Assembly: GCA_001516055.1 (NCBI GenBank)
Contig: LOEZ01000030.1
Coordinates: 1-60,138, forward strand
Length of the DNA stretch: 60,138 nucleotides
Source of the DNA: Gracilibacter sp. BRH_c7a
GTDB taxonomy: Bacteria > Bacillota > Desulfitobacteriia > Desulfitobacteriales > Syntrophobotulaceae
Direction of reading: 5' to 3'
A program made the position numbers and the translations under genes. Under the pieces are notes generated by a model. The model was not told where the DNA came from and searched no databases. It saw nothing but the letters and a program-made list of their open reading frames with translations. Of this stretch, positions 41,400-50,912 are shown in pieces. Every line of letters begins with the position of its first letter. Within the stretch, counting starts at the first letter, position 1.

Positions 41400-42767
41400 A
41401 TGAATCTTGGAATGATAGTTTATTTTGTCTTTACTTCCCTGATAATAGTCACAATCTTTTTTAGAAAGAAACCTATCCTTATAGCTGCTTTCGGGATAAT
41501 GGTTGTTGGTATAGCAGAAATGAAAAGTATCATTGGAGGCGTACAAGTTGCTTTTAGAGGTTTACTATTTACAGCTACTGATCTCTTGCCGATAATCCTG
41601 CTTATTGGACTTGTTATCGCTATGACCGATATGTTGAAAACAACCCAGGCAGACGAGATTATAACGAAACCTTTTCTTAAGATTCGCAACGTTTTTGCGC
41701 TTTATTGGTTATTAGGATTATCGTTATGGTTATTAACGCTATTTCTCTGGCCCACTCCTGCGGTAACCCTGTTAGGTGCTGTAGCTCTGCCTATAATAGC
41801 AAATACCAAGATTCATCCGCTTGGATTAGCTAGCGGATTTTGTATTTTCGGAGCAGTAGGATTAGCTGGGGATTATATTATTCAGGGTGCTCCTGGACTA
41901 TTAGCTCAAGCTTCCGGAGTTGAGGTAGAGCAAGTAATCTCAGAGTCAATACCTTTGGTTATTGGTAGTGGAATTGTGGCCTCAAGTTTAGGTTATTGGA
42001 AATTGTTAAAAACAAACAAGAGTAACCCCATAGGGCATAAAAAACCTAACTCTCCAAAGTCTGAAGAACCTAATTCAAGCAATAGAACACTATATCGAAA
42101 AAAGAAAAAAAGTAAAATAGTAGCTATGATTGTAATTAGTGCCTATACGCTAACGATATTCTGGCTTTTACTGAGTGGTCTAAGAGGTGATAATGCTGCA
42201 GCTGCTACCGGGGGAGTATCTATCGCTGTATTGATATTAGGGACGGTATTGTTCAATTATAAAACAGCACTGAATACTTTCGTCCTGCACATTCAAAACG
42301 GTTTGAAAGTATCGATGGGAGTCTTTGCACCTATTGTTGTTATCGCGGGTTTCTTTTTATTAGGTACGCAAAGCGGAAGTGAGCTGATTCTTAATAGATC
42401 AGGGCCCGGTTATCTTGAACTATTAGCTCTTCAATTATCTGGATTAATATATATTAATGAGTTTACTTCCGCTATTATAGTAATTATAGCAGCAGTTCTT
42501 GGGGCAATGAGTGGGTCAGGTTTTTCGGCCATTCCATTGGTTGGGGGTGTTGCGGCTGCTTTAGGGGAAGTTAGCGGTGTACCGGTTGTTCCGTTGGCGG
42601 TATTAGGACAGGTTGCTGCTATCTGGACAGACGCGATGATCATACCTTGGGGATTTCCAGCTGTGGTGAGTGCTGTTACGCGTACAGAAGCTATAAATGT
42701 AGGAATTCAAAATATCTTACCTTGGTTTGCTGCTCTTGCTTTTGTATTCATCTGGACAGTGATATGA
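41400..42767 (+). CDS. Polytopic membrane transporter of unrecognised substrate
   Basis: The 455-residue protein has about 11 hydrophobic segments in two similar halves. The halves are separated by a charged loop (residues about 205-240, lysine/asparagine-rich). Features such as WPTPAVTLLGAVALPIIAN, GAVGLAGDYIIQGAPGLLA and AAVLGAMSGSGFSAIPLVGG resemble ion-transporter-superfamily carriers with inverted repeats. I cannot name the family or substrate. The ATG at 41400 follows CAGGAGACAGAAGCTTG; a TTG at 41397 is also possible. Confidence 0.78.
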   Translation: MNLGMIVYFVFTSLIIVTIFFRKKPILIAAFGIMVVGIAEMKSIIGGVQVAFRGLLFTATDLLPIILLIGLVIAMTDMLKTTQADEIITKPFLKIRNVFALYWLLGLSLWLLTLFLWPTPAVTLLGAVALPIIANTKIHPLGLASGFCIFGAVGLAGDYIIQGAPGLLAQASGVEVEQVISESIPLVIGSGIVASSLGYWKLLKTNKSNPIGHKKPNSPKSEEPNSSNRTLYRKKKKSKIVAMIVISAYTLTIFWLLLSGLRGDNAAAATGGVSIAVLILGTVLFNYKTALNTFVLHIQNGLKVSMGVFAPIVVIAGFFLLGTQSGSELILNRSGPGYLELLALQLSGLIYINEFTSAIIVIIAAVLGAMSGSGFSAIPLVGGVAAALGEVSGVPVVPLAVLGQVAAIWTDAMIIPWGFPAVVSAVTRTEAINVGIQNILPWFAALAFVFIWTVI

Positions 42768-42878
42768 AGAAAACAATTGAGCTTAGACCAAAATAGGAGT
42801 AAAATAAAGACAAGTTATGTCTAAAAAATGCGCAATGATAAGATGTGCTTTTATTGAATTAACAAGGGAGGATTTCTA

Positions 42879-43745
42879 GTGATGAAGTCTTCATCAGTAA
42901 TTAACGGATTAAAAATTATTAGTATAGCTGAAGGGCAACAGATTAGCACAGTAAAAGATATTATTTTGGATGCCGAGAACGGTTGTTTAGCATATTTCAT
43001 TATTGATCAACCGTCAGATTATTTAGGTGCTCGACTTATTGCTTATAATGATATCTTAGGTCTGGGTGACTATGCTCTTATTATACCTAATAGAGATGTA
43101 ATTCAAGATGTAGCTCATTGCTTAGTTGGGATTGATTTGATTAAGAAGGATATTAAAGTGATTGGGGCTCAAGTCTTATCCGAAAAGGGCAGCTTAATTG
43201 GCGAAGTGACCGAGATAATGATAAACGAAGAGACGGGAAGAATTGCTGTTTGCCAGGTGACCGACCCACAAGGCAGTATTAGTGAAATTAAGTGCGATAA
43301 AGTAATTAAGTATGGGAAAAATATAATTATTTTAGGAGACTCCCCTTCGAAAGAGGGACAAGCCCAAGTACTTAAGGAAAAGATAAAAGTTCAGCCTTCA
43401 GAAAAAGTCCAACCTATTGACAGATTTCAACCATTAGATAAATTTCAACCTTTAGAAAAGACTATAAATGAAAAAGAGATTCTTAAAAAGAGAATTGAAG
43501 AATTCGGAAAAAGTGATAATTTGCTCAAAACAGCCGTCATTGCTAATTCACTTAATTATCCTGAAGATTTTAACGTCTTTGAACAAAGACAGCTTCAGTT
43601 TCTTTTAGGAAAAACCCTAAATACTAGTGTGAATCTAGATAATGGTCAAGTTTTGTCGGCTGGACAACAAATCACAACGGAAGATCTTTCTGCGGTTAAA
43701 ACCAGAAACACCTTGATGCAAATCACTGCTCATGTAGTTAAATAG
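42879..43745 (+). CDS. PRC-barrel domain protein
   Basis: The 288-residue protein carries two PRC-barrel-like domains. The first is GLKIISIAEGQQISTVKDII; the second is GAQVLSEKGSLIGEVTEIMI. A linker follows with four near-perfect hexapeptide repeats (VQPSEK, VQPIDR, FQPLDK, FQPLEK; residues about 171-194) and a C-terminal helical region. The start is GTG 42879 or ATG 42882, both behind GGGAGGA. It is followed 13 bases later by a DUF948-like gene. PRC-barrel proteins often help organise membrane or RNA-processing complexes; the role here is unknown. Confidence 0.82.
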   Translation: MMKSSSVINGLKIISIAEGQQISTVKDIILDAENGCLAYFIIDQPSDYLGARLIAYNDILGLGDYALIIPNRDVIQDVAHCLVGIDLIKKDIKVIGAQVLSEKGSLIGEVTEIMINEETGRIAVCQVTDPQGSISEIKCDKVIKYGKNIIILGDSPSKEGQAQVLKEKIKVQPSEKVQPIDRFQPLDKFQPLEKTINEKEILKKRIEEFGKSDNLLKTAVIANSLNYPEDFNVFEQRQLQFLLGKTLNTSVNLDNGQVLSAGQQITTEDLSAVKTRNTLMQITAHVVK

Positions 43746-43758
43746 ATGGGGTGAAAAG

Positions 43759-44160
43759 ATGAGTATCTATGTTATTTCAGCAATTTTAGCAACAACTGTA
43801 CTGTGCACCACCAGTTTTTTTATCATACGATTTATTCATTCCGCCAATAAAGCTTTAGATAATGTTAATAAAACTATGGAAGAAATCAGACACACAGCTA
43901 AAAGTTTAGATAAAACTGCTACTGAGGCTGAAGTTACTTTAGAAACGATCAATAAAAAATTACCGACAATAATGAGTGATTTGGAACAGACCACAACTAA
44001 TACCAAATTGATTAGTGAGAATGCCGACGCTCAGATGCGCAAAGGGATAGACAAAATCGAGAACTCGGTGGTTCCGGCCCTAACTGCAGCCTCAAACCTT
44101 GGCAACTATGTCCTCAGAGGTTATACGACTTGGAGGCGACTGAAGAGGGGTCGGCTTTAG
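43759..44160 (+). CDS. DUF948-like membrane-anchored coiled-coil protein
   Basis: The 133-residue protein has an N-terminal membrane helix (residues 3-25). A long heptad-like region follows: ANKALDNVNKTMEEIRHTAK and TLETINKKLPTIMSDLEQTT. It ends with a basic tail, TWRRLKRGRL. This matches DUF948-type general stress proteins. It lies directly downstream of the PRC-barrel gene, and its 3' end overlaps that of the convergent endonuclease III gene by 47 bases. Confidence 0.78.
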   Translation: MSIYVISAILATTVLCTTSFFIIRFIHSANKALDNVNKTMEEIRHTAKSLDKTATEAEVTLETINKKLPTIMSDLEQTTTNTKLISENADAQMRKGIDKIENSVVPALTAASNLGNYVLRGYTTWRRLKRGRL

Positions 44161-44794
44161 AAGAGGGACAGTATTCTCGTAATAGACATTGACCGCATTG
44201 AGGATTTTTAGCGCTACATACGCGGCGCCCATGAAAAATCAATTGGTGATGAGTATCTATCCATAGTTCCGAAGGGATCAAAGCGGTCAGCGTGTTTTCT
44301 ACCTCAAAAGGATTCTTGCCTTGAGCCAGACCAAGACGGTTAGAAACTCTAAGCACATGAGTATCCACCGGAAAAGCGGGTACTCCAAAAGCATTGGCTA
44401 AGACGACATTGGCTGTTTTACGACCGACTCCTGGAAGGTTAATTAATTCAGCGAGGGTCTTAGGAACTTCGCCATCATAGTCTTCCACTAGTATACGGCA
44501 AGTTTCTAAGATATTATGAGCTTTGGTTCTATAAAGCCCGATAGATTTTATTTTAGCTTCTAATTGGGAAGGAGTAAGTCGTAGCATATCAGCAGGAGTA
44601 GGATAGGAAGGGAACAACTTGGACGTTATCTGATTAACTTTCTGATCGGTTGCTTGAGCACTGAGAATAGTGGCGATTAATAATTCAAAAGGGTTTTTAT
44701 ATGTGAGTTCACAGTATGCGTCAGGATAAGCCATAGCTAATAATTTCAATATCTCAGAGGATTTTTTCTCGGAATCGTAATTTTTACTGCTCAT
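44114..44794 (-). CDS. nth: Endonuclease III
   Basis: The 226-residue protein starts at ATG 44794 after AGAAAGAAGATAACT. It has the helix-hairpin-helix LPGVGRKTANVVLANAFG with the catalytic Lys and the following Asp in FPVDTHVLRVSNRLG. The C-terminal iron-sulfur loop is C-x6-C-x2-C-x5-C (CSAKNPQCGQCLLREYC). It is a bifunctional glycosylase/AP lyase acting on oxidised pyrimidines. Its 3' end overlaps the DUF948-like gene on the other strand by 47 bp. Confidence 0.94.
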   Translation of the reverse strand: MSSKNYDSEKKSSEILKLLAMAYPDAYCELTYKNPFELLIATILSAQATDQKVNQITSKLFPSYPTPADMLRLTPSQLEAKIKSIGLYRTKAHNILETCRILVEDYDGEVPKTLAELINLPGVGRKTANVVLANAFGVPAFPVDTHVLRVSNRLGLAQGKNPFEVENTLTALIPSELWIDTHHQLIFHGRRVCSAKNPQCGQCLLREYCPSSKADPSSVASKSYNL

Positions 44795-44841
44795 AGTTAT
44801 CTTCTTTCTACCGTAATTAGATACATATGGAGGAATGAACA

Positions 44842-45234
44842 ATGTTTAATGTAGCACTGATTGCTCATGATAAAATGAAACCGGAAATAATCGATTTCTC
44901 TTTGAAGTATAAAGATGTTCTCCAGAAATGTAAACTGATAGCTACCGGCACAACAGGACAGCTTATTCAAGAACATACAGGGTTAGAGATCGAAAGACTT
45001 CTGTCAGGTCCCCTTGGAGGAGATCAACAGATAGGGAGCAGGATATCCTGCCAACGGGTAGATTTGGTAGTATTCTTACGGGATCCTCTTACAGCTCAAC
45101 CACATGAACCAGATATCACCGCTCTATTAAGAATTTGTGATGTTCATAATGTACCGGTTGCCACAAATCGTAAAACAGCAGATATACTTCTAGATTACCT
45201 AAGAATACAAATAGAAGACGATGACAGGACATAG
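44842..45234 (+). CDS. mgsA: Methylglyoxal synthase
   Basis: The 130-residue protein has the MGS-fold motifs [38 protein letters not shown] and [16 protein letters not shown]. It converts dihydroxyacetone phosphate to methylglyoxal. The ATG follows GGAGGAATGAACA. It is divergent from nth with a 47-bp gap, so promoters for both must be compact. Confidence 0.95.
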   Translation: MFNVALIAHDKMKPEIIDFSLKYKDVLQKCKLIATGTTGQLIQEHTGLEIERLLSGPLGGDQQIGSRISCQRVDLVVFLRDPLTAQPHEPDITALLRICDVHNVPVATNRKTADILLDYLRIQIEDDDRT

Positions 45235-45250
45235 GGACGTATATAATAAC

Positions 45251-45294
45251 ATAGTTAAGGGCGTGAGAATTTAAACTTCCCACGCCTTAACTAT
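45251..45294. terminator. Hairpin after mgsA
   Basis: ATAGTTAAGGGCGTG pairs with CCACGCCTTAACTAT, with small internal mismatches and a short A/T loop. No T run follows. It is likely a bidirectional terminator between mgsA and the convergent kinase gene. Confidence 0.55.
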
Positions 45295-45320
45295 CTCATT
45301 CCCTCCTGATTAAAAACATA

Positions 45321-45550
45321 GTAGACTCGCACAGAATACGAAGCGAGTGTAAGGGTAGTAGCGTTAAACGAACGAAAATCCGTAGCGTTAGAGCATGCCA
45401 ACGGTTAACGGCCACGGATGGCCTGATGCCGCGGTGCCATGGAAGGCAAGGAGCGGCAACTTGCAGAAAGCATAAGGGTTTTGGCATGTTAGCGTAGGAT
45501 TTCGTTCGTGGCTACGATACCGTGCAAGCGGAGTATCTGTGCAACTCTAC
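45321..45550. repeat. 230-bp foldback element with dispersed repeat core (copy 2)
   Basis: The outer sequences GTAGACTCGCACAGAATAC and GTATCTGTGCAACTCTAC are inverted repeats. An inner pair, 45370-45402 with 45480-45508, also matches in inverted orientation with small gaps. The centre (45406-45456) carries the same motifs as 34070-34172. No ORF or transposase is present. It looks like a MITE-like or large REP-type element and fills most of the 329-bp gap between mgsA and the kinase gene. Confidence 0.6.
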
Positions 45551-45563
45551 GAGTATTTTATCA

Positions 45564-46937
45564 TCAATGCTCATAAACACAACCACCTATGAATTCTCTA
45601 AGGATAGAGTTGAACGGTACTTTTTCAATATCCATAGGTTCAAAGAATGATAATAGGTTCAAGAGTCGTTGGGCTGCATCATAGTGTTCACTTTCTATAG
45701 GGACAGTTTTCAAAAGTGGTTCAGCAAAGGAACGCAGCGCATTAAGTTCATAAAGCAGACTGGAATTAAACATTACGTCTGCTTCCTCCTGATACTTAAA
45801 AACGTTGGAGTTTTCACCCCGTCTCACACTGGCCCATTGGTTGAGCGTTCTTTCAGGAAGAAAGCCTCTGAATTGTTCATCTCGGATAATCCGCCTAATA
45901 AGCCTGGCTTCAGTAGTAGGTACTCTATTATAATCATCAATATTTAGTTGGAAGAGAGCACTGATATAGATATTAAAGAAATAGTTACGGTTAATGGAAG
46001 TCAGTAAATTAGGATTAAGAGCATGGATACCTTCAACTATTAATATATCATCGTACTTCAGTTGCAAGTTATTACCGTGAGGTTCTCTCGTCCCAGTTTT
46101 AAAGTTAAAGATAGGGGTTTCTACACATTCACCTTTAATAAGTTGTACCATTTGTTCATTCAAAAGCTGAAGATTAAGTGCCTCCAAGGCGTCGAAATCA
46201 TATTGTCCAAACTCATCGAGTGGAGTTTCATCCCTATTCACAAAATAGTTATCAAGTGAAAGGGAGATAGGTTTAAGACCATTAACCTTAAGTTGGGTTG
46301 CCAGTCGTTGGGCAAAAGTAGTCTTGCCGGATGAAGAAGGACCGGAAATAAGGATAATCCTAACAGTTCTCTTTTGTTGAAGTATCATATCTGCTATGTT
46401 AGAAATTTTCTTCTCGTGAAGTGCTTCAGCGACGTTGATTAGTTCCAGATAACGGCCTTCTTTGATATATTCGTTTACATCTTTAACTTTATCAAGATGT
46501 AAATTTTCCAGCCATCTTTGAGTTTCGGCAAAAGTTGCAGAAAGCTGCTCCGGAAGTATAAAGTTATTATCATCATCCATAAAGTGCAGGATAAAACCAG
46601 GCAAGAAGTCGATAATATCAAAGTCTTTAATTACGGAAGGATCCTTGAAAGCTGGACAGATACCTTTAATGATTGTTCCATCTACATCGTATTTATAGAA
46701 ACTGCCTTCTTTACCCAAGACTTTTATTTCATTATTTTGTTGTACCCACTCTGATAATCTCGCCTTAATAAGCTTCGCTTCTCGGGGAGAGACTACGGAA
46801 TCCGATAATTCACAAAAAATACCATCTAGGATGGAATGGGGGATTTTTAAATTCTCCCCGGGGAAGAGATCCTGAACTACCTTAATAAGACCTAATTGTA
46901 GGGTTTGCCTATACATGCGCATAAAATCGTTTGCCAT
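45564..46937 (-). CDS. Uridine kinase-like nucleoside kinase (phosphoribulokinase/uridine kinase family)
   Basis: The 457-residue protein has a P-loop kinase domain in its centre: ILISGPSSSGKTTFAQRLA, SLDNYFVNRDETPLDEFGQY and VEGIHALNPNL. An N-terminal region of about 185 residues precedes it. Longer relatives (about 550 residues) carry TGS/ThrRS-like N-terminal domains; this one is shorter and its N terminus is not clearly TGS. The substrate may be uridine/cytidine or another nucleoside. The ATG follows AAAGGTGATTAA. Confidence 0.85.
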   Translation of the reverse strand: MANDFMRMYRQTLQLGLIKVVQDLFPGENLKIPHSILDGIFCELSDSVVSPREAKLIKARLSEWVQQNNEIKVLGKEGSFYKYDVDGTIIKGICPAFKDPSVIKDFDIIDFLPGFILHFMDDDNNFILPEQLSATFAETQRWLENLHLDKVKDVNEYIKEGRYLELINVAEALHEKKISNIADMILQQKRTVRIILISGPSSSGKTTFAQRLATQLKVNGLKPISLSLDNYFVNRDETPLDEFGQYDFDALEALNLQLLNEQMVQLIKGECVETPIFNFKTGTREPHGNNLQLKYDDILIVEGIHALNPNLLTSINRNYFFNIYISALFQLNIDDYNRVPTTEARLIRRIIRDEQFRGFLPERTLNQWASVRRGENSNVFKYQEEADVMFNSSLLYELNALRSFAEPLLKTVPIESEHYDAAQRLLNLLSFFEPMDIEKVPFNSILREFIGGCVYEH

Positions 46938-46971
46938 TTAATCACCTTTCATCTGTAGACTGATTATGTCA

Positions 46972-47001
46972 ATTATAAGTACTATAAGTAGTTTTACACA
47001 A
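46972..47001 (-). promoter_or_regulatory. Promoter of the nucleoside kinase gene
   Basis: On the minus strand TTGTGT (47001-46996), 18 bp and TATAAT (46977-46972) lie 35 bases ahead of the kinase start. Confidence 0.5.
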
Positions 47002-47125
47002 TACTTTGCTTAAGATTTCCTTCGTACTTGAATGAGATGAAAAATAGTTGTATTGTTATTGTATACTAATATACGGAGTATTTGCTCAGACTAACCTGTC
47101 TGTAATTAACAGGAGGGAATAAAAA

Positions 47126-48604
47126 TTGTATATCAGCACTCGAGGAAATATTAGACCCCAGACTTCAGCACAAGCAATAGCTAGCGGAATGGTTCCCCAA
47201 GGAGGTTTATTCGTTGCCCAGGATCTACCCCTTATCAGTTGGCAGAAATTCATTGATTGGGACTATTCTCAGATTGCTTTAAGCGTAATGAGTTCTTTCC
47301 TTGATGATTTACCTCAGGATGTACTGGAGAATGCGGTTAAGGTCTATAGTGATGGCCGTTTCGATTCTAACGACCCAGCTCCTCTCGTTCAAGTGGGTGA
47401 CTGTGGTATCCTTGAACTTTGGCATGGTCCTACTGCAGCTTTTAAAGATATGGCTCTACAAGTGCTCCCTTATCTCTTAACATCAAGCTTGAAAACCCTA
47501 GATATGCAAAAGGAAGTCCTAATCCTGACTGCTACCTCAGGAGATACTGGAAAAGCGGCCTTAGAAGGATTCAAAGATGTACCGGGAACTAAGATTGTAG
47601 TTTTCTACCCCGAAGGTGGTGTCAGCCCTGTCCAGGAACGTCAGATGATAACTACAGGAGGTGGAAATACTTATATTTCTGCCGTTCAAGGCAATTTTGA
47701 CCAATGTCAAACTGCCGTAAAAGAAATTTTTTCCTCTGAGGATATAATAAAAAAACTTGCTGATAAGGATATGGTTTTTTCTTCGGCTAACTCTATAAAT
47801 TGGGGAAGGCTTTTACCCCAGATAGTGTATTATTTCTGGACTTATATTCAAACTATGCGTCAAGAGCAAACAGCCTTTGGTGAGCCAATTAACATTGTGG
47901 TACCTACAGGCAATTTTGGTAACATTCTAGCGGCTTATTATGCTAAGATGATGGGATTACCCATTGGCAAGCTAATATGTGCTTCCAATAAGAATAATGT
48001 CCTAGCTGATTTCTTTAATACAGGAATTTACGATACAAAGAGACCATTTTTCCTTACATCGTCTCCATCTATGGATATTCTTCTTTCGAGTAATTTTGAG
48101 CGCTTCCTGTTTGAAGCCTCAGGGAGAGATGCTGATAGAATTAAATTGTGGTATGCTGATTTGACTAGAAACGGCAAATTCAAAGTTGATGACCAGACTC
48201 TGAAAAGCTGTAAGACAAGTATGTACGCCGGTTGGGCTGATGAAGAAGAAGTTATGGATACTATTGCCAAAACTTATATTGATTATGACTATATTCTTGA
48301 TCCTCATACTGCAGTTGGGATGAAAGTATATCAAGATTACAGACAAACTTCAGGTGATAACCGATATACAGTCTTAGCATCTACAGCTAGTCCATTTAAG
48401 TTTGCCAATAGTGTCTTAACCGCTTTAGATAAGCGTAGATATACAGGTTATGACTCTTGGGAGGCGTTGAATACTCTTAGCAGTATTACAGGATGGAAGA
48501 TCCCACTTGGACTGATGAATCTAAAAGATAAACCTGGTCAGGAAGTATCTAAAATTAGCCCTGAAGGTATAGCCGACTACCTTACTTCTCAATTTATCCG
48601 CTAG
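47126..48604 (+). CDS. thrC: Threonine synthase
   Basis: The 492-residue protein is the long form of threonine synthase. It starts with YISTRGN and has the PLP-lysine motif HGPTAAFKDMALQ (Lys107), the phosphate-binding LTATSGDTGKAALEG, and VPTGNFGNILAAYYAKMMG. It converts O-phosphohomoserine to threonine. The start is a TTG behind AGGAGGGAATAAAAA. It is not accompanied by hom or thrB in this window. Confidence 0.94.
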   Translation: MYISTRGNIRPQTSAQAIASGMVPQGGLFVAQDLPLISWQKFIDWDYSQIALSVMSSFLDDLPQDVLENAVKVYSDGRFDSNDPAPLVQVGDCGILELWHGPTAAFKDMALQVLPYLLTSSLKTLDMQKEVLILTATSGDTGKAALEGFKDVPGTKIVVFYPEGGVSPVQERQMITTGGGNTYISAVQGNFDQCQTAVKEIFSSEDIIKKLADKDMVFSSANSINWGRLLPQIVYYFWTYIQTMRQEQTAFGEPINIVVPTGNFGNILAAYYAKMMGLPIGKLICASNKNNVLADFFNTGIYDTKRPFFLTSSPSMDILLSSNFERFLFEASGRDADRIKLWYADLTRNGKFKVDDQTLKSCKTSMYAGWADEEEVMDTIAKTYIDYDYILDPHTAVGMKVYQDYRQTSGDNRYTVLASTASPFKFANSVLTALDKRRYTGYDSWEALNTLSSITGWKIPLGLMNLKDKPGQEVSKISPEGIADYLTSQFIR

Positions 48605-48690
48605 CCGAGGATAATTATTCTGCTTAAAATTATTGCGTTAATTCGCTTTCGAAACTTGCAATTGAAAAAAGCTTGAAGTAAAATAATTTT

Positions 48691-48845
48691 GGAAGGATGG
48701 GGAACCTTCCTGGGAGAATAGGTGGACGAGGTGATTGAGACAGGCAGTGGAACGTACGCTGCCTGTTTCACATTTAACCGATTAAGGCTGATATTTTACT
48801 GTTTACCCCTTGATAAGTGCAACTTGTAATCAAGGGGTTTTTTGT
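48691..48845 (+). other. Three hairpins upstream of acetyl-CoA synthetase, ending in a terminator
   Basis: The 315-bp gap between thrC and acs holds a GGAAGG / CCTTCC hairpin (48691-48710), an 11-bp GAGACAGGCAG / CTGCCTGTTTC hairpin (48737-48769), and a 9-bp CCCCTTGAT / ATCAAGGGG stem (48806-48837) followed by TTTTTT. The last is a clear intrinsic terminator. The first two could be part of a leader or small RNA. I could not match them to a known riboswitch class by eye. Confidence 0.45.
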
Positions 48846-48919
48846 ATGCTCTTAAGTATGATATTATCTTAACAATATAGAGAGAACAATAAGGGGTTAG
48901 AATGGAGGAAAATTGGTAG

Positions 48920-50851
48920 ATGACACAAGACAAATTTAAAGGGTTGGAAGAAGGGCGCATCTTCCCGCCGTCCGAAGAATTTAGAAACAAGGCGCTTATT
49001 TCTGATGTCGGTATTTATAAAAAAGCTGATGACAGATTAGCCTTCTGGGAAGAACGGGCTGGGACTTTAAGCTGGTTTCAAAAATGGAATAGTGTTCTGG
49101 AATGGAAACCTCCTTTCGCCAAATGGTTTAATGGAGGTAAAATTAATGCTTCTTATAACTGCTTAGACCGTCACCTCGAAGGCTCCCGAAGAAATAAACC
49201 CGCTATAATTTTTGAAGGGGAACATGGAGACAGTTTTGAACTTAGCTATGAAGAGCTTCACCAGGAAGTATGCAAATTTGCTAATGTTCTTAAGTCTATG
49301 GGAGTACAAAAAGGTGAAGTTGTCACCATCTATATGCCTATGATACCAGAGGCTGTTGTTGCTATGCTGGCTTGTGCCAGGATCGGAGCACCTCATAGTG
49401 TAGTCTTCGGAGGATTCAGTGCGGAGGCGTTAAGAGATAGGATTAATGATGGAGGCTCAAAAGTATTGGTAACTTCCGATGCTGCCTATCGCAGAGGGAA
49501 AATTCTACCTATCAAAGAAAATGTCTGTGCTGCACTTCAAGGTGTGGAAGGTATTGAAAAAGTAATTATTGTTAATAGAACAAATACTAAGATTGAGATT
49601 ATTAAGGGACGGGACTTTTGGTACCATAAGTTAATGGAACAAGCTTCAACTGAATGCCCGGCGGAAAAGATGGATGCTGAAGATATGTTATTCATCCTCT
49701 ATACCAGTGGCACAACAGGTAAGCCCAAGGGTGTAGTTCATACAACGGGTGGGTATTTGACAGGTGTAGCTACTACTCATGAATTTGTATTCGATCTCAA
49801 AGAAGATGATATATATTGGTGCACGGCGGATATAGGTTGGATAACAGGTCACAGCTATCTGGTCTATGGTCCCTTAACTAATGGTTCTACCATAGTAATC
49901 TTTGAAGGTACCCCGGATTATCCGGAGAAGGATAGATTCTGGCAGATAGTCGAAAAGTACAAAGTAACGATTCTATATACCGCTCCTACAGCAATCAGAA
50001 CTTTTATGAAATGGGGAGCTGAATATCCAGCTAAAAGAGATCTTTCAAGTTTAAGACTCTTGGGATCAGTCGGGGAACCGATTAATCCTGAAGCTTGGAC
50101 ATGGTACCATAAATATATCGGTGGGGAGAGATGTCCTATAGTAGATACCTGGTGGCAGACAGAAACGGGTATGATTATGATCTCACCTCTGCCAGGAGTT
50201 ACAGATTTAAAACCAGGATCATGTACAAGACCTTTTCCAGGCGTAAAGGTGGAGATGTTAGATAGATCCGGGCAACCCGTAGAGAAAGGCGATGTTGGCT
50301 TCGTAGCCATATCGGAGCCATGGCCTGCGATGCTGAGGACAGTTTATGGTGATGATAGGAGGTTCATAGATACCTATTGGAGTAATTGGCCCAATAAATA
50401 TTTTGCCGGAGACGGGGCTAAACTAGATAAAGACGGATATTATTGGATTATCGGTAGAGTTGATGATGTCATCAATGTCTCAGGACATCGGATTGGAACT
50501 GCTGAAGTAGAAAGCGTTTTAGTTGAGCATCATGCAGTTGCTGAAGCAGCTTGCATCGGTAAGAATCATGAGGTTAAAGGACAAGCCATAGCTGCTTTTG
50601 TAACACTTAGAGAAGGGTTTAAGGCCAGTGAGGAACTAATCGCAGAACTTAAATCTTATGTCTCAAAGAAAATAGGAGCTATTGCCAGACCCGACGACCT
50701 TTACCTTACAGATGACCTGCCCAAAACCAGAAGCGGTAAGATCATTCGCAGAATTCTAAAAGATATTGCCGAAGGACGTTCTATTGGAGATACTACAACA
50801 TTAGCTGATTCATCCACCCTAGAATCCTTAAAGAAGCTTAGTCATAATTAG
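48920..50851 (+). CDS. acs: Acetyl-CoA synthetase (AMP-forming)
   Basis: The 643-residue protein has full Acs length. It shows the AMP-binding P-loop [20 protein letters not shown], the adenylate motif [10 protein letters not shown], the hinge region [18 protein letters not shown] and the C-terminal TRSGKIIRR. Lys607 there is the catalytic and acetylatable lysine. It activates acetate to acetyl-CoA. Acetyl-CoA is also the acceptor in the malyl-CoA pathway at the start of the window. The ATG lies 13 bases after GGAGG, and a terminator separates it from thrC. Confidence 0.95.
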   Translation: MTQDKFKGLEEGRIFPPSEEFRNKALISDVGIYKKADDRLAFWEERAGTLSWFQKWNSVLEWKPPFAKWFNGGKINASYNCLDRHLEGSRRNKPAIIFEGEHGDSFELSYEELHQEVCKFANVLKSMGVQKGEVVTIYMPMIPEAVVAMLACARIGAPHSVVFGGFSAEALRDRINDGGSKVLVTSDAAYRRGKILPIKENVCAALQGVEGIEKVIIVNRTNTKIEIIKGRDFWYHKLMEQASTECPAEKMDAEDMLFILYTSGTTGKPKGVVHTTGGYLTGVATTHEFVFDLKEDDIYWCTADIGWITGHSYLVYGPLTNGSTIVIFEGTPDYPEKDRFWQIVEKYKVTILYTAPTAIRTFMKWGAEYPAKRDLSSLRLLGSVGEPINPEAWTWYHKYIGGERCPIVDTWWQTETGMIMISPLPGVTDLKPGSCTRPFPGVKVEMLDRSGQPVEKGDVGFVAISEPWPAMLRTVYGDDRRFIDTYWSNWPNKYFAGDGAKLDKDGYYWIIGRVDDVINVSGHRIGTAEVESVLVEHHAVAEAACIGKNHEVKGQAIAAFVTLREGFKASEELIAELKSYVSKKIGAIARPDDLYLTDDLPKTRSGKIIRRILKDIAEGRSIGDTTTLADSSTLESLKKLSHN

Positions 50852-50868
50852 ATTTAATTCTGGGGAGG

Positions 50869-50912
50869 AAGACCTCGCATCATAACAGCCAATGATGCGA
50901 GGTCTTATAATG
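50869..50912 (+). terminator. Intrinsic terminator after acs
   Basis: A perfect 15-bp stem (50869-50883 with 50892-50906) has an 8-nt loop and is followed by ATAATG. Confidence 0.78.

Noticed and set aside
43380-43460. CRISPR-like tandem repeat
   Set aside because: The 18-bp repeats are in frame and encode hexapeptide repeats of the PRC-barrel protein; there are no spacers.
48691-48845. Guanidine, fluoride or THF riboswitch upstream of acs
   Set aside because: Short similarities (GGACGAG, GATGGGG) are not in the required structural context.
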